Assembly (NCBI GenBank): GCA_963712565.1
Contig: CAVQIP010000053.1
Location: forward strand, 62,001 to 126,000
Origin: VAZQ01 sp963712565
Lineage (GTDB): Bacteria; Pseudomonadota; Alphaproteobacteria; Rhizobiales; Xanthobacteraceae
Direction: 5' to 3'
DNA length: 64,000 nt
In this document: piece by piece, positions 56,975-64,000 of the stretch
Layout: each line of letters begins with the position of its first letter
Position numbering within the stretch: position 1 is the first letter of the stretch
Notes under the pieces: generated by a model
What the model was told of the DNA's origin: nothing
The model's database searches: none
Seen by the model: the letters and a program-made list of their open reading frames with translations, nothing else
Position numbers and translations under genes: made by a program

Positions 56975-57766
56975 ATGAATTATACGACCGACTTCAAGTC
57001 GATCCGCGGCCAGGTCTCGGCCGAGGAGTGGCAGGCGCGCGTCGATCTCGCCGCCTGCTACCGCCTGGTCGACAAATACGGGATGGCCGATCTCATCTAC
57101 AACCACATTACCGCGCGCATCCCGGGGAGCCGGGATCATCTGCTGATCAACCTCTACGGCATGCTCTACAAGGAGATCACGGCCTCGAGCCTGGTGAAGA
57201 TCGACGTGGAGGGCGAGATCATCGGGAAGCCCGACACCGATTACGGCATCAACAAATCGGGCTATGTGATCCACGGCGCGATCCACAAGGCGCGGCCGGA
57301 TGTCGCCTGCGTGCTGCACACCCATACCCGCGCCGGCATCGCGGTGTCGGCGATGACCTGCGGGCTGTTGCCGCTGTCGCAGACCTCGATCCGGTTCGTC
57401 GGCCACATCGGCTACCACGACTACGAAGGCCCCGCCGTCGACCTCGACGAGCGCGAACGCATCGTCCAAGATCTCGGCCCCCACGATGCCCTGGTCATGC
57501 GCAACCACGGCCTGCTCACCTGCGGGGCGACCATCCAGCAGGCGTTCAACACCATGTATCAGCTCGAATTGTCCTGCCGCTCGCAGGTCGACGCCATGGC
57601 GGCGCGCACCGAGCTCACCATGCCGGGCGAGAACGTGCTGGCGCATACCGCCCATCTCTATCAGCCCGGCACCCGCCGTCCCTACGGCGTGCTGGAGTGG
57701 CCGGCGATGCTGCGCCTGCTCGAGGCCGAGGACCGCAACTCCGGCTATCCGCCGTATTGGCATTGA
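56975..57766 (+). CDS. Class II aldolase/adducin family protein
   Basis: 263 residues. Zinc-site histidines in LHTHTRAGIAVSAM, and ...VMRNHGLLTCG; the KSGYVIHGAIHKARPDVACV region holds the family glutamate/His positions. Related to fuculose-1-phosphate aldolase, ribulose-5-phosphate epimerase-like enzymes and eukaryotic adducin. Divergent from the HpcH aldolase with 140 bp between starts, so both may be controlled from one site. Substrate not determinable. Confidence 0.9.
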   Translation: MNYTTDFKSIRGQVSAEEWQARVDLAACYRLVDKYGMADLIYNHITARIPGSRDHLLINLYGMLYKEITASSLVKIDVEGEIIGKPDTDYGINKSGYVIHGAIHKARPDVACVLHTHTRAGIAVSAMTCGLLPLSQTSIRFVGHIGYHDYEGPAVDLDERERIVQDLGPHDALVMRNHGLLTCGATIQQAFNTMYQLELSCRSQVDAMAARTELTMPGENVLAHTAHLYQPGTRRPYGVLEWPAMLRLLEAEDRNSGYPPYWH

Positions 57767-57868
57767 ATCAATGCAGCGGCGGTAGGGTGAGCCAAGGCGA
57801 AAAGTTCATCTCTGCAGCAGGCGGAAATGCCGCGCGCCTTGCCCGCCCCACACTCCCTCACCATAACC

Positions 57869-58915
57869 ATGTCTGCTCATTCTCATCCGACCGCACTGAC
57901 CTTTCCCCATCCAGCGCCGCCCGCGCCCGGGCGGCCGACCGAGGTCGCGCCCGGCATTCTGTGGCTGCGCCTCGCGCTTCCGTTCCGGCTCGACCACGTC
58001 AACGTCTACCTGATCGAGGACGGCGCCGGCTGGGCGCTGCTCGACACCGGGCTTGACGACGCCACGACGCGCGCCGCGTGGGAGGCGTTGCTCGCCGGAC
58101 CGCTCGCGGCGCGGCCGCTGACGCGCGTGCTGGTCACGCACTATCATCCCGACCACATGGGTCTCGCCGGCTGGCTGTGCGCGCGCTTCGGCCTGCCGCT
58201 CCTCATGAGCCAGACCGAATATCTCGTCAGTCTCAACATCCACCTCGATCCCGGCGCGCTCAACGCCGAGCCCTATCGCAGCTTCTATCGCTCGCACGGC
58301 CTCGATGGCGACACCACCGAGCGGCTGCTTACCGGCGGCCATCGCTACCTGCGCATGATCTCCGGCCTGCCGCGCACGTTTCGCCGGCTCATCGCGGGTG
58401 AAACGCTCCGCATCGGCTCGCGCACGTTCGAGGTGCTCACCGGCGGCGGCCATGCCCCCGAACAGGTCATGCTGTTCTGTCCGGCGGACAATCTGCTCAT
58501 CTGCGCGGATCAGGTCCTGGCCCGGATCTCGCCCAATATCAGCGTGCAGGCGATGGACCCCGAAGGCGACCCGCTCGGCATCTACCTGCGTTCGCTCGCG
58601 AGCCTGAAACGCCACATTCCCGCGAACGCGCTGGTGCTGCCGGGGCACAATCTACCGTTCGTCGGATTGCGCTCCCGGATCGATGAACTTTGCGCCCATC
58701 ATGCGGCGCGCTGTCGCGCGATCGAAGAAGCGTGCCGGCGCGCGCCGTGCACGGCGGCGGAGCTGGTACCGGTCGTATTCCGGCGCGCCATCGATGATCC
58801 CCACCAGATGGGCTTCGCATTCAGTGAGGTGCTCGCCCACGTCAACTACCTGCTGCACGAGAATCGCTTGCATCAGGTGCCGGGCCGCCGCGCGAGCCTG
58901 GAGTTCACGGCATGA
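57869..58915 (+). CDS. MBL-fold metallo-hydrolase
   Basis: 348 residues from the ATG that gives MSAHSHPTALTFPHPAPP, with a Pro-rich N-terminal extension. Metal motif THYHPDHMGL (HxHxDH), second-site histidine in TGGGHAPEQV, LICADQVL and GHNLPF further on. Family members include glyoxalase II, lactonases and arylsulfatase-like hydrolases. The last four bases overlap the S9 peptidase ATG (ATGA), so the two are co-translated; the class II aldolase is 100 bp upstream. Confidence 0.9.
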   Translation: MSAHSHPTALTFPHPAPPAPGRPTEVAPGILWLRLALPFRLDHVNVYLIEDGAGWALLDTGLDDATTRAAWEALLAGPLAARPLTRVLVTHYHPDHMGLAGWLCARFGLPLLMSQTEYLVSLNIHLDPGALNAEPYRSFYRSHGLDGDTTERLLTGGHRYLRMISGLPRTFRRLIAGETLRIGSRTFEVLTGGGHAPEQVMLFCPADNLLICADQVLARISPNISVQAMDPEGDPLGIYLRSLASLKRHIPANALVLPGHNLPFVGLRSRIDELCAHHAARCRAIEEACRRAPCTAAELVPVVFRRAIDDPHQMGFAFSEVLAHVNYLLHENRLHQVPGRRASLEFTA

Positions 58916-60867
58916 GCAGAACGGCGCCATACGGCTCCTGGAGATCGCCGATCACCTCGGATCTCATCGTCGCGCAATCCATTGCGTTGTCGGAGGTGCG
59001 CCTCGACGGCGGAAACGTCTTTTGGCTGGAAGGACGTCCGCAAGAGCACGGCCGCTATGTCGTGGTTCGTGGCGGGGACGATGGGGGAGCGACCGACATC
59101 ACCCCGCAGCCGTTCAACGCGCGCACGCGCGTGCACGAATACGGCGGCGGCTCATGGACGGTGCAGGACAGGGTGATCTATTTCTCCAACTTTGCCGACG
59201 GCCGTCTCTATCGCCAGGCAGCGGGCGCCGAGCCGCAGGCGCTGACGCCCGCGCCGCCCGCGCGCGGGCGCGAGTGGCGTTTTGCCGACGGCGTGATCGA
59301 CCCTCGCCGCAAGCGCTGGCTCGGCGTGCGCGAGGATCACACGGTCGCCGGCGAGCCGGTCAATGCCATCGTCGCCGTCGACCTCGCCACCGCCCACGCG
59401 GCCGAGGGCCGGGAGGGTGCCGGACGCGTGCTCGCGAGCGGGCACGACTTCTACGCGTCGCCGCGGCTGTCGCCCGACGGAAAATGGCTCACCTGGCTCG
59501 TTTGGGATCATCCCAACATGCCGTGGAACGGCACCATGCTCTACCTCGCCGAAGTCGGCGAGCATGGCGCGCTCGGCGAACCCCGGCTGATCGCGGGCGG
59601 GCCCGCGGAATCGATTTTCCAGCCGGAATGGTCGCCGGACGGCGCGCGCGTCGTGTTCGTGTCCGATCGTACCGGCTGGTGGAACCTCTATGGCCTCGAA
59701 CTGGCGACGCGGGCGACGCGGGCGCTGGCGCCGATGGCGGCGGAGTTCGGATTGCCGCAATGGTCGCTCGCGACCTCGACCTACGCCTTCGCCGGGCCCG
59801 ATCGCATCGTCTGCGCGCGTTCCGAGGCCGGACTTGGGCGGCTCGCCGTGCTCGACCTCGGCAACGGCGCTTTGCTCCCGCTCGACACGCCGTTCACGGA
59901 ATTCGGCTCGGTGCGGGCCGCGGGTGATCGGGTGGTGTTTCGCGCCGGCGCCTCCGATCATCCCGCCAGCATCGTCGTGCTCGACCTTGCCTCCCGCCGG
60001 TACTCGGTCCTGAAGAAGGCGACCGACGTTCTCGATCGCGCCGACCTGCGCATCGCCGACTACCTTGCGGGCGTCGAGAGCGTGCAATTCCCGACCGCGG
60101 GCGGCGAGACGGCATTCGGGCTGTTCTACCCGCCGCACAATCCCGACTATGCGTCGCCTGCGCAGGAGAAGCCGCCGCTGCTGGTCAAGTGCCACGGCGG
60201 GCCGACCGCGGCGGCGTCGAGCACCTTCAATCTGGGGATCCAATATTGGACCAGCCGCGGCATCGCGGTGCTCGACGTCAATTACCGCGGCAGCACCGGC
60301 TTCGGCCGCGCCTACCGCGACCGGCTCTACCTCAGCTGGGGCGTGGTCGACGTCGACGACTGCGTCAACGGTGCTAAATTCCTGGCCGAGCAAGGGCGGG
60401 TCGACGGCAAGCGCTGCGTCATCAGCGGCGGCAGCGCCGGCGGCTATACCACGCTCGCGGCGCTCACCTTCCGCGATTTCTTCCAAGGCGGGGCCAGCTA
60501 TTACGGCGTGAGCGACGCCGCCGCGCTCGCGCGCGACACTCACAAGTTCGAATCGCGTTACCTCGACTGGCTGATCGGGCCCTATCCGCAGGAGCAGGCC
60601 CGTTATCGCGAGCGCTCGCCGCTCTATCACGCCGATCGGCTGTCGAAGCCGGTGATCTTCTTCCAGGGCGAGGAAGACGCCATCGTGCCGCCGAACCAGG
60701 CCGAGGCCATGGTCGAGGCGCTGCGGCGCAAGGGCAATCCGGTCGGCTATTTCCTGTTCACGGGCGAGCAGCACGGCTTTCGCCAAGCCGGCACCATCCA
60801 GCGCTGTCTCGATGCGGAGCTCTACTTCTATGCGCTCGAAGTGTTCCGAACGGGATTGACGTTCTAA
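58912..60867 (+). CDS. S9 family serine peptidase (prolyl oligopeptidase / acylaminoacyl-peptidase)
   Basis: 651 residues, intact, no signal peptide. The N-terminal ~370 residues form a WD-type beta-propeller with repeated W-x-x-D strands (e.g. RLSPDGKWLTWLVWDHPNMPW). The C-terminal alpha/beta hydrolase has nucleophile S508 in GGSAGGYTTLAAL, an aspartate in GEEDAIVPPNQAEA and histidine in GEQHGFRQAG. Cleaves short peptides, often after Pro. Overlaps the MBL gene by 4 bp, an unusual partner for a peptidase. Confidence 0.93.
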   Translation: MSRTAPYGSWRSPITSDLIVAQSIALSEVRLDGGNVFWLEGRPQEHGRYVVVRGGDDGGATDITPQPFNARTRVHEYGGGSWTVQDRVIYFSNFADGRLYRQAAGAEPQALTPAPPARGREWRFADGVIDPRRKRWLGVREDHTVAGEPVNAIVAVDLATAHAAEGREGAGRVLASGHDFYASPRLSPDGKWLTWLVWDHPNMPWNGTMLYLAEVGEHGALGEPRLIAGGPAESIFQPEWSPDGARVVFVSDRTGWWNLYGLELATRATRALAPMAAEFGLPQWSLATSTYAFAGPDRIVCARSEAGLGRLAVLDLGNGALLPLDTPFTEFGSVRAAGDRVVFRAGASDHPASIVVLDLASRRYSVLKKATDVLDRADLRIADYLAGVESVQFPTAGGETAFGLFYPPHNPDYASPAQEKPPLLVKCHGGPTAAASSTFNLGIQYWTSRGIAVLDVNYRGSTGFGRAYRDRLYLSWGVVDVDDCVNGAKFLAEQGRVDGKRCVISGGSAGGYTTLAALTFRDFFQGGASYYGVSDAAALARDTHKFESRYLDWLIGPYPQEQARYRERSPLYHADRLSKPVIFFQGEEDAIVPPNQAEAMVEALRRKGNPVGYFLFTGEQHGFRQAGTIQRCLDAELYFYALEVFRTGLTF

Positions 60868-61027
60868 GAGCGAGCGCGTGTCGACGCATGGCTCATGCAC
60901 AACGGCAGCGCATCGCTCTCGCGCGTCGACGAGCGGTGCGTCGAGATGCAGAACGGATGACCTGCTGCACGCTGCGAGAGGACCAGCTCGTCGCGGTGTC
61001 GAAGATCGCCCGCAGGGGCCGCGTCGG

Positions 61028-61715
61028 TTACTTGCGCGTGGAGTCGACGGGGATCTCGGAGCCGCTTCCGGCCGCGGAGCCTCGCCTGGGTCGGCGGACG
61101 GCTCTCACCTTCCCGCTGCTTCCGCCTCCGCAGAAGAACCGATCGCCGCCATCGGACTCGAGCCCCGATACGCCCATTCCGGGCGGCATCTCGAGCCTCT
61201 CCAGGACCTCTCCCGTTCGAGGATCGACTCGCCTCAAATCGCTCTCGTCACCTTCCCAGGTGCCGTGCCAGAGCTCGCCATCGATCCAGGTGACCCCGGT
61301 GACGACGCGCTTGGACTCGATGGTGCGAAGAATCGCGCCTGTTTGGGGATCGACTTGATGGATCTTCCGGCCCCGATGCTGCCCGACCCAGAGCGTCCCT
61401 TCGGCCCACGCGAGCCCCGAGTCACCGCCGCCGCCGGGCGCCGGGATCGTGGCGAGCACACGGCCGGTCTTCGGATCGATCTTCTGGATGCGATCCTCGG
61501 CGATCTGAAACAGGTGCTGACCGTCGAAGGCCGTTCCTGCGTGCGCGGCGACATCAATCGAGCGCAGCACCTTCCCACTCGCCGGATCGAAGGCGTTGAG
61601 CTTGTCTCCGGTACGCAAACCAGACGTGCTGACCGTCAAACGTAACCCCATGCACGTGGTCGACGCCCGGAAAGGGTCCGTATTCACGGAGGATTTCGGC
61701 TGCAGATCGTTTCAT
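61028..61715 (-). CDS. Beta-propeller protein (PQQ-like / YncE-like), one frameshift
   Basis: ~228 residues after correction. It starts MKRSAAEILREYGPFPGVDH; repeated blade motifs DGQHVWFA, NAFDPASGKVLRSID, DGQHLFQIAEDRIQKIDPKTGRVL, GTLWVGQHRGRKIHQVDPQTGAILRTI, GELWHGTWEGDESDLRRVDPRTGEV. Each blade carries D-P-x-T/S-G-x-V. One extra base near 61613 breaks the frame, expected VWFATGDKLNAFD. No signal peptide. Similar proteins are annotated as PQQ-binding-like or glutamine cyclotransferase-like; function unknown. It is the first gene of the 61-64 kb accessory group. Confidence 0.78.
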
Positions 61716-61784
61716 GCTTCCATCCTGCGATGTTCCGGCGAAGTGGGCACCGGTTCGCCGACAAGCACATGCGCCACTCAGGAC

Positions 61785-63006
61785 TTAGTCACTCGGCAGT
61801 GGACCGGGGAGTAACAAGATTGTCGGGAAACCCGGCACGGGCGGGGTCATCCAACGACGCGCTCGCCCGCGACCGAACGACTGCACCTTGCCTGCTGCCG
61901 CAAGCGCATCGAGCGCCCGCTGCACGGTGCGCGGGCTGGCTCCAAGCGCAATCGCCAGGGCCGAGCTCGACCACGACTCGCCGTCGGCGAGGAAGGCGAG
62001 CACCGCCGCATGCTGCTCTTCGACGGGCGGCGCCAGCACGACGACCTCGCGTGCGCGGCGCGGCGCCAGCGCAAAGCCTCGCTTCGTCGCGCTCACGTCT
62101 GCCAGCGTCCGAAGCTCCACGCGAAGCCGCCCGATCTCGACTCGCAACCGTGCGCGATGCGATTCATCGGCGTGCTTCGCCCGGAAGGCGCGTGCGATTA
62201 GCGTGCTCCTCGGCACGTCTCCGGGCCAGGCTTCGCCCAGCGCGCGTGCAAGCGCGAACAATACCGGGCGCGTCGCGAGCGAGACCACCGTGCCTGCGTC
62301 CCGCACGACATGGCGGCACGCGTCCACGACGAGCGCCTTCTGACGCCAGGAGCGCTTCGACCTCATCGAGCAGGAGCGGGCGTTCCTCGCCACGCGCGAT
62401 CAGGCGCGCCGCGGGCGTCTTCATCACGAGCGATGCGTTTTCGACCTCCGCCGTCAGCGCGGGGATGTCCGCCTCGCGCGCGGCGTGCTCGGCCCGAGTG
62501 AGCGCAGCGCGCGCCGCCTTCGTCCGCAGGCGCCGAATCGCGATTCCCGCAACCACCAGCTCGTGGGCGACCCTCGACGCGGGTGGGAAGGGCGTGGGGT
62601 CGAGCTCGGCGAGCGCATGCTCGGCCTCGTCGAGGCGGCCGATCAGCAGCAGGCGCCGGACCTCGAGATTGCGCGCATGCGCGGCATTTACGCGGTCGCC
62701 GTGCGCTTCGAGCGTCGCCCGCGCCGCGTCGAGCGCCTTCGCAGGCCAGCCCAGGTCGCGCGAGACGAGCGCGATCTCGGCCTCGGCCACGACGCACCGC
62801 GCGCGGGCCACCGCCTCTTTCGGACCGAAGGCGCGCGCCGCACTTCGCACGAGAGCCTTCGCTCGAACGAGATCGCCGAGCTGCGCCATCGCGATGCCTC
62901 GCAGCGCGAGCGCAGGCGCGTCGTCACGCAGGGCGACCCGGTTCAGTGCGCCGAGGGGATCACCCGCCGCGAGCGCGCGCGCCGCAGCGGTGATCAGCGA
63001 GTCCAT
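61785..63006 (-). CDS. Helix-turn-helix regulator with TPR-like N-terminus (one frameshift)
   Basis: ~406 residues after correction; frameshift near 62343, expected join LLLDEVEALLASKALVVDACRH. The N-terminal ~200 residues are Ala/Leu-rich helix repeats (ALRGIAMAQLGDLVRAKALVR) resembling TPR. After SHRARLRVEIGRLRVELR comes a winged-helix/HTH C-terminus, with SSSALAIALGASPRTVQRALDAL as the recognition region. This resembles a transcriptional activator-type protein of uncertain regulon. Divergent from DUF899, so it may control that gene and the propeller gene, which is inference. Confidence 0.75.
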
Positions 63007-63121
63007 CTGAATCCCGCCACACTTGTCACTCCCACCGTTCGATGCCGGATCCTAGTTTATCTCACGACCACCAACCAGCAAGTCGTATCGAGAACGGTAC
63101 GAACGACGAAGGAGAAGAACG

Positions 63122-63897
63122 ATGACGACGCACATGACCGGAACACGTGACGAGTGGCTGGCAGCGCGGGTCGAGCTGCTCGAGGCGGAGAAGGAGCTAA
63201 CGCGGCGCAGCGACGAGCTGGCGCGGCGGCGGCAGGAGCTGCCGTGGGTCAGGATCGACAAGGAGTACCGCTTCGAGACCGACGAGGGGAGCGCCTCGCT
63301 GAAAGACCTCTTCAGAGGGCGCTCGCAGCTCCTCGTCTACCACTTCATGTTCGGGCCCGACTACGACGGCGGGGTGTCCGTCCTGCTCGGCGATCGCGGA
63401 CGGGTTCGACGGCTTCGTCGTCCACCTGGCGAACCACGACGTCACGCTGATCGGCGGTGTCGCGGGCGCCGCTTGCCAAGCTGCAGGCGTACAAGCGGCG
63501 GATGGGCTGGACGTTTCCCTGGGCGTCCTCGCTCGGCAGCGACTTCAACTTCGACTTCAACGTCTCGTTCACCGAGGAGCAACAGCGCGAGGGAGGTCGT
63601 CGAATACAACTACCGAGCGCGGCGGCCACGCGATGGACGCGACACCGGTCCCGGAACCCGTCACCCAGTAACGCGGCCATGATCCGGAACCGATCGCGGC
63701 CGACGTACGTCGCGCGATAGGCCGGGCATGAGCGCGTTCGCGCTCGACGACGGCGTCGTCTACCACACCTATTCCGACCTATGCGCGCGGAGTGGACGGC
63801 CTCTGGGGCATGTACCAGTGGCTCGACCGCGCCCCCAAGGGGCGCAACGAGGACGGGCGTCTGGTGGCGCCGCGATGACGAGTACGACAAGGGCTGA
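63122..63897 (+). CDS. DUF899 thioredoxin-like protein, many frameshifts
   Basis: Intended length ~255 residues, but about ten single extra bases break it; both halves are nevertheless recognisable. Segments in order: GTRDEWLAARVELLEAEKEL, ELPWVRIDKEYRFETDEG, QLLVYHFMFGPDY, LQAYKRRMGWTFPWASSLGS, DFNFDFNVSFTEEQQ, MSAFALDDGVVYHTYS, and the end WWRRDDEYDKG at the TGA 63895-63897. These are the DUF899 signature blocks. The CxxC-like pair in the expected GCPSCSAIAD is in the worst-damaged stretch. Divergent from the HTH gene; function unknown, redox role suspected. Confidence 0.8.
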
Positions 63898-63966
63898 GCG
63901 CGAAGCCGTCATGGCTTCCGAGCTCGCTTCCCAGCGAGCCTGCTTCGGCGTCTCGCCGGGCAAACG

Positions 63967-64000
63967 TCAGTACCTGTAGTCTTCGATCTTGAGCAGCGGG
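63967..64000 (-). CDS. Possible 3' end of a minus-strand gene
   Basis: The last 34 bases, read on the minus strand, give PLLKIEDYRY and a TGA at 63967-63969 with no stop before the edge. Too short to identify or to separate from chance; listed only because the frame is open and the stop falls in a plausible place. Confidence 0.2.
   Translation of the reverse strand, partial: PLLKIEDYRY

Noticed and set aside
59152..60900. A 582-codon minus-strand open frame opposite the S9 peptidase
   Set aside because: Same GC-driven shadow effect; the plus strand has all catalytic motifs of an S9 peptidase.

Overview
The window reads as a chromosomal segment of a GC-rich alphaproteobacterium of the order Hyphomicrobiales (Bradyrhizobium / Rhodoplanes / Xanthobacteraceae-like). 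Support: an rpsT - dnaA - dnaN - recF - gyrB block with alphaproteobacterial-type proteins, an ActS/ActR (RegB/RegA) redox pair, an MmcB repair protein, an intracellular PHA depolymerase with a cysteine nucleophile, and many Bug/TctC-type periplasmic binding proteins. Genus assignment is inference.

Layout. 1-6.6 kb: a partial cupin gene facing a branched-chain-type ABC importer operon livJ-H-M-G-F, then a one-TM coiled-coil protein. 6.8-9.4 kb: a secreted metallo-beta-lactamase-fold protein, a 51-residue membrane protein that is easy to miss, and a Rieske oxygenase alpha subunit. 9.4-18.6 kb (minus strand): gyrB, a zinc-type quinone oxidoreductase, recF, dnaN, dnaA, a ~1.1 kb non-coding region that is a possible origin region, and rpsT. 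18.9-24.3 kb: a DHDPS-family lyase, NADP malic enzyme maeB, a small membrane protein, a GlcG/HbpS-like secreted protein and msrA. 24.5-36 kb: binding proteins, dienelactone hydrolase, luciferase-like monooxygenase, methyltransferase, DMT transporter, then a minus-strand run that pairs an AprBA-like flavoprotein/ferredoxin with an MhpB-type extradiol dioxygenase and a Pht5-like binding-fold protein. 36.1-47.5 kb: tRNA-Arg(CCG), polysaccharide deacetylase, glutaryl-CoA dehydrogenase, TauE, esterase, mtnA, mmcB, actRS and an ABC exporter. 47.6-60.9 kb: phaZ, a YgjP-like metallopeptidase, tctCBA joined to an Ldh2-type dehydrogenase and an HpcH/HpaI aldolase, and divergent from them a class II aldolase, an MBL hydrolase and an S9 peptidase. 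61-64 kb: a beta-propeller / HTH regulator / DUF899 group that looks accessory.

How it fits together. Much of the window is a catabolic, import-rich repertoire (aromatic and hydroxy-acid chemistry fed by Liv, Tct and orphan Bug proteins) placed around the replication-gene block.

Sequence quality matters here. At least eleven genes, including dnaA, dnaN and recF, are split by single-base shifts. Wherever I could align to the expected protein, the defect is one EXTRA base, often in a G/C doublet or triplet; one further defect is an in-frame TAG in livM. The uniform insertion-only pattern in essential genes points to consensus error, not decay. Coordinates for these genes span the whole intended gene.
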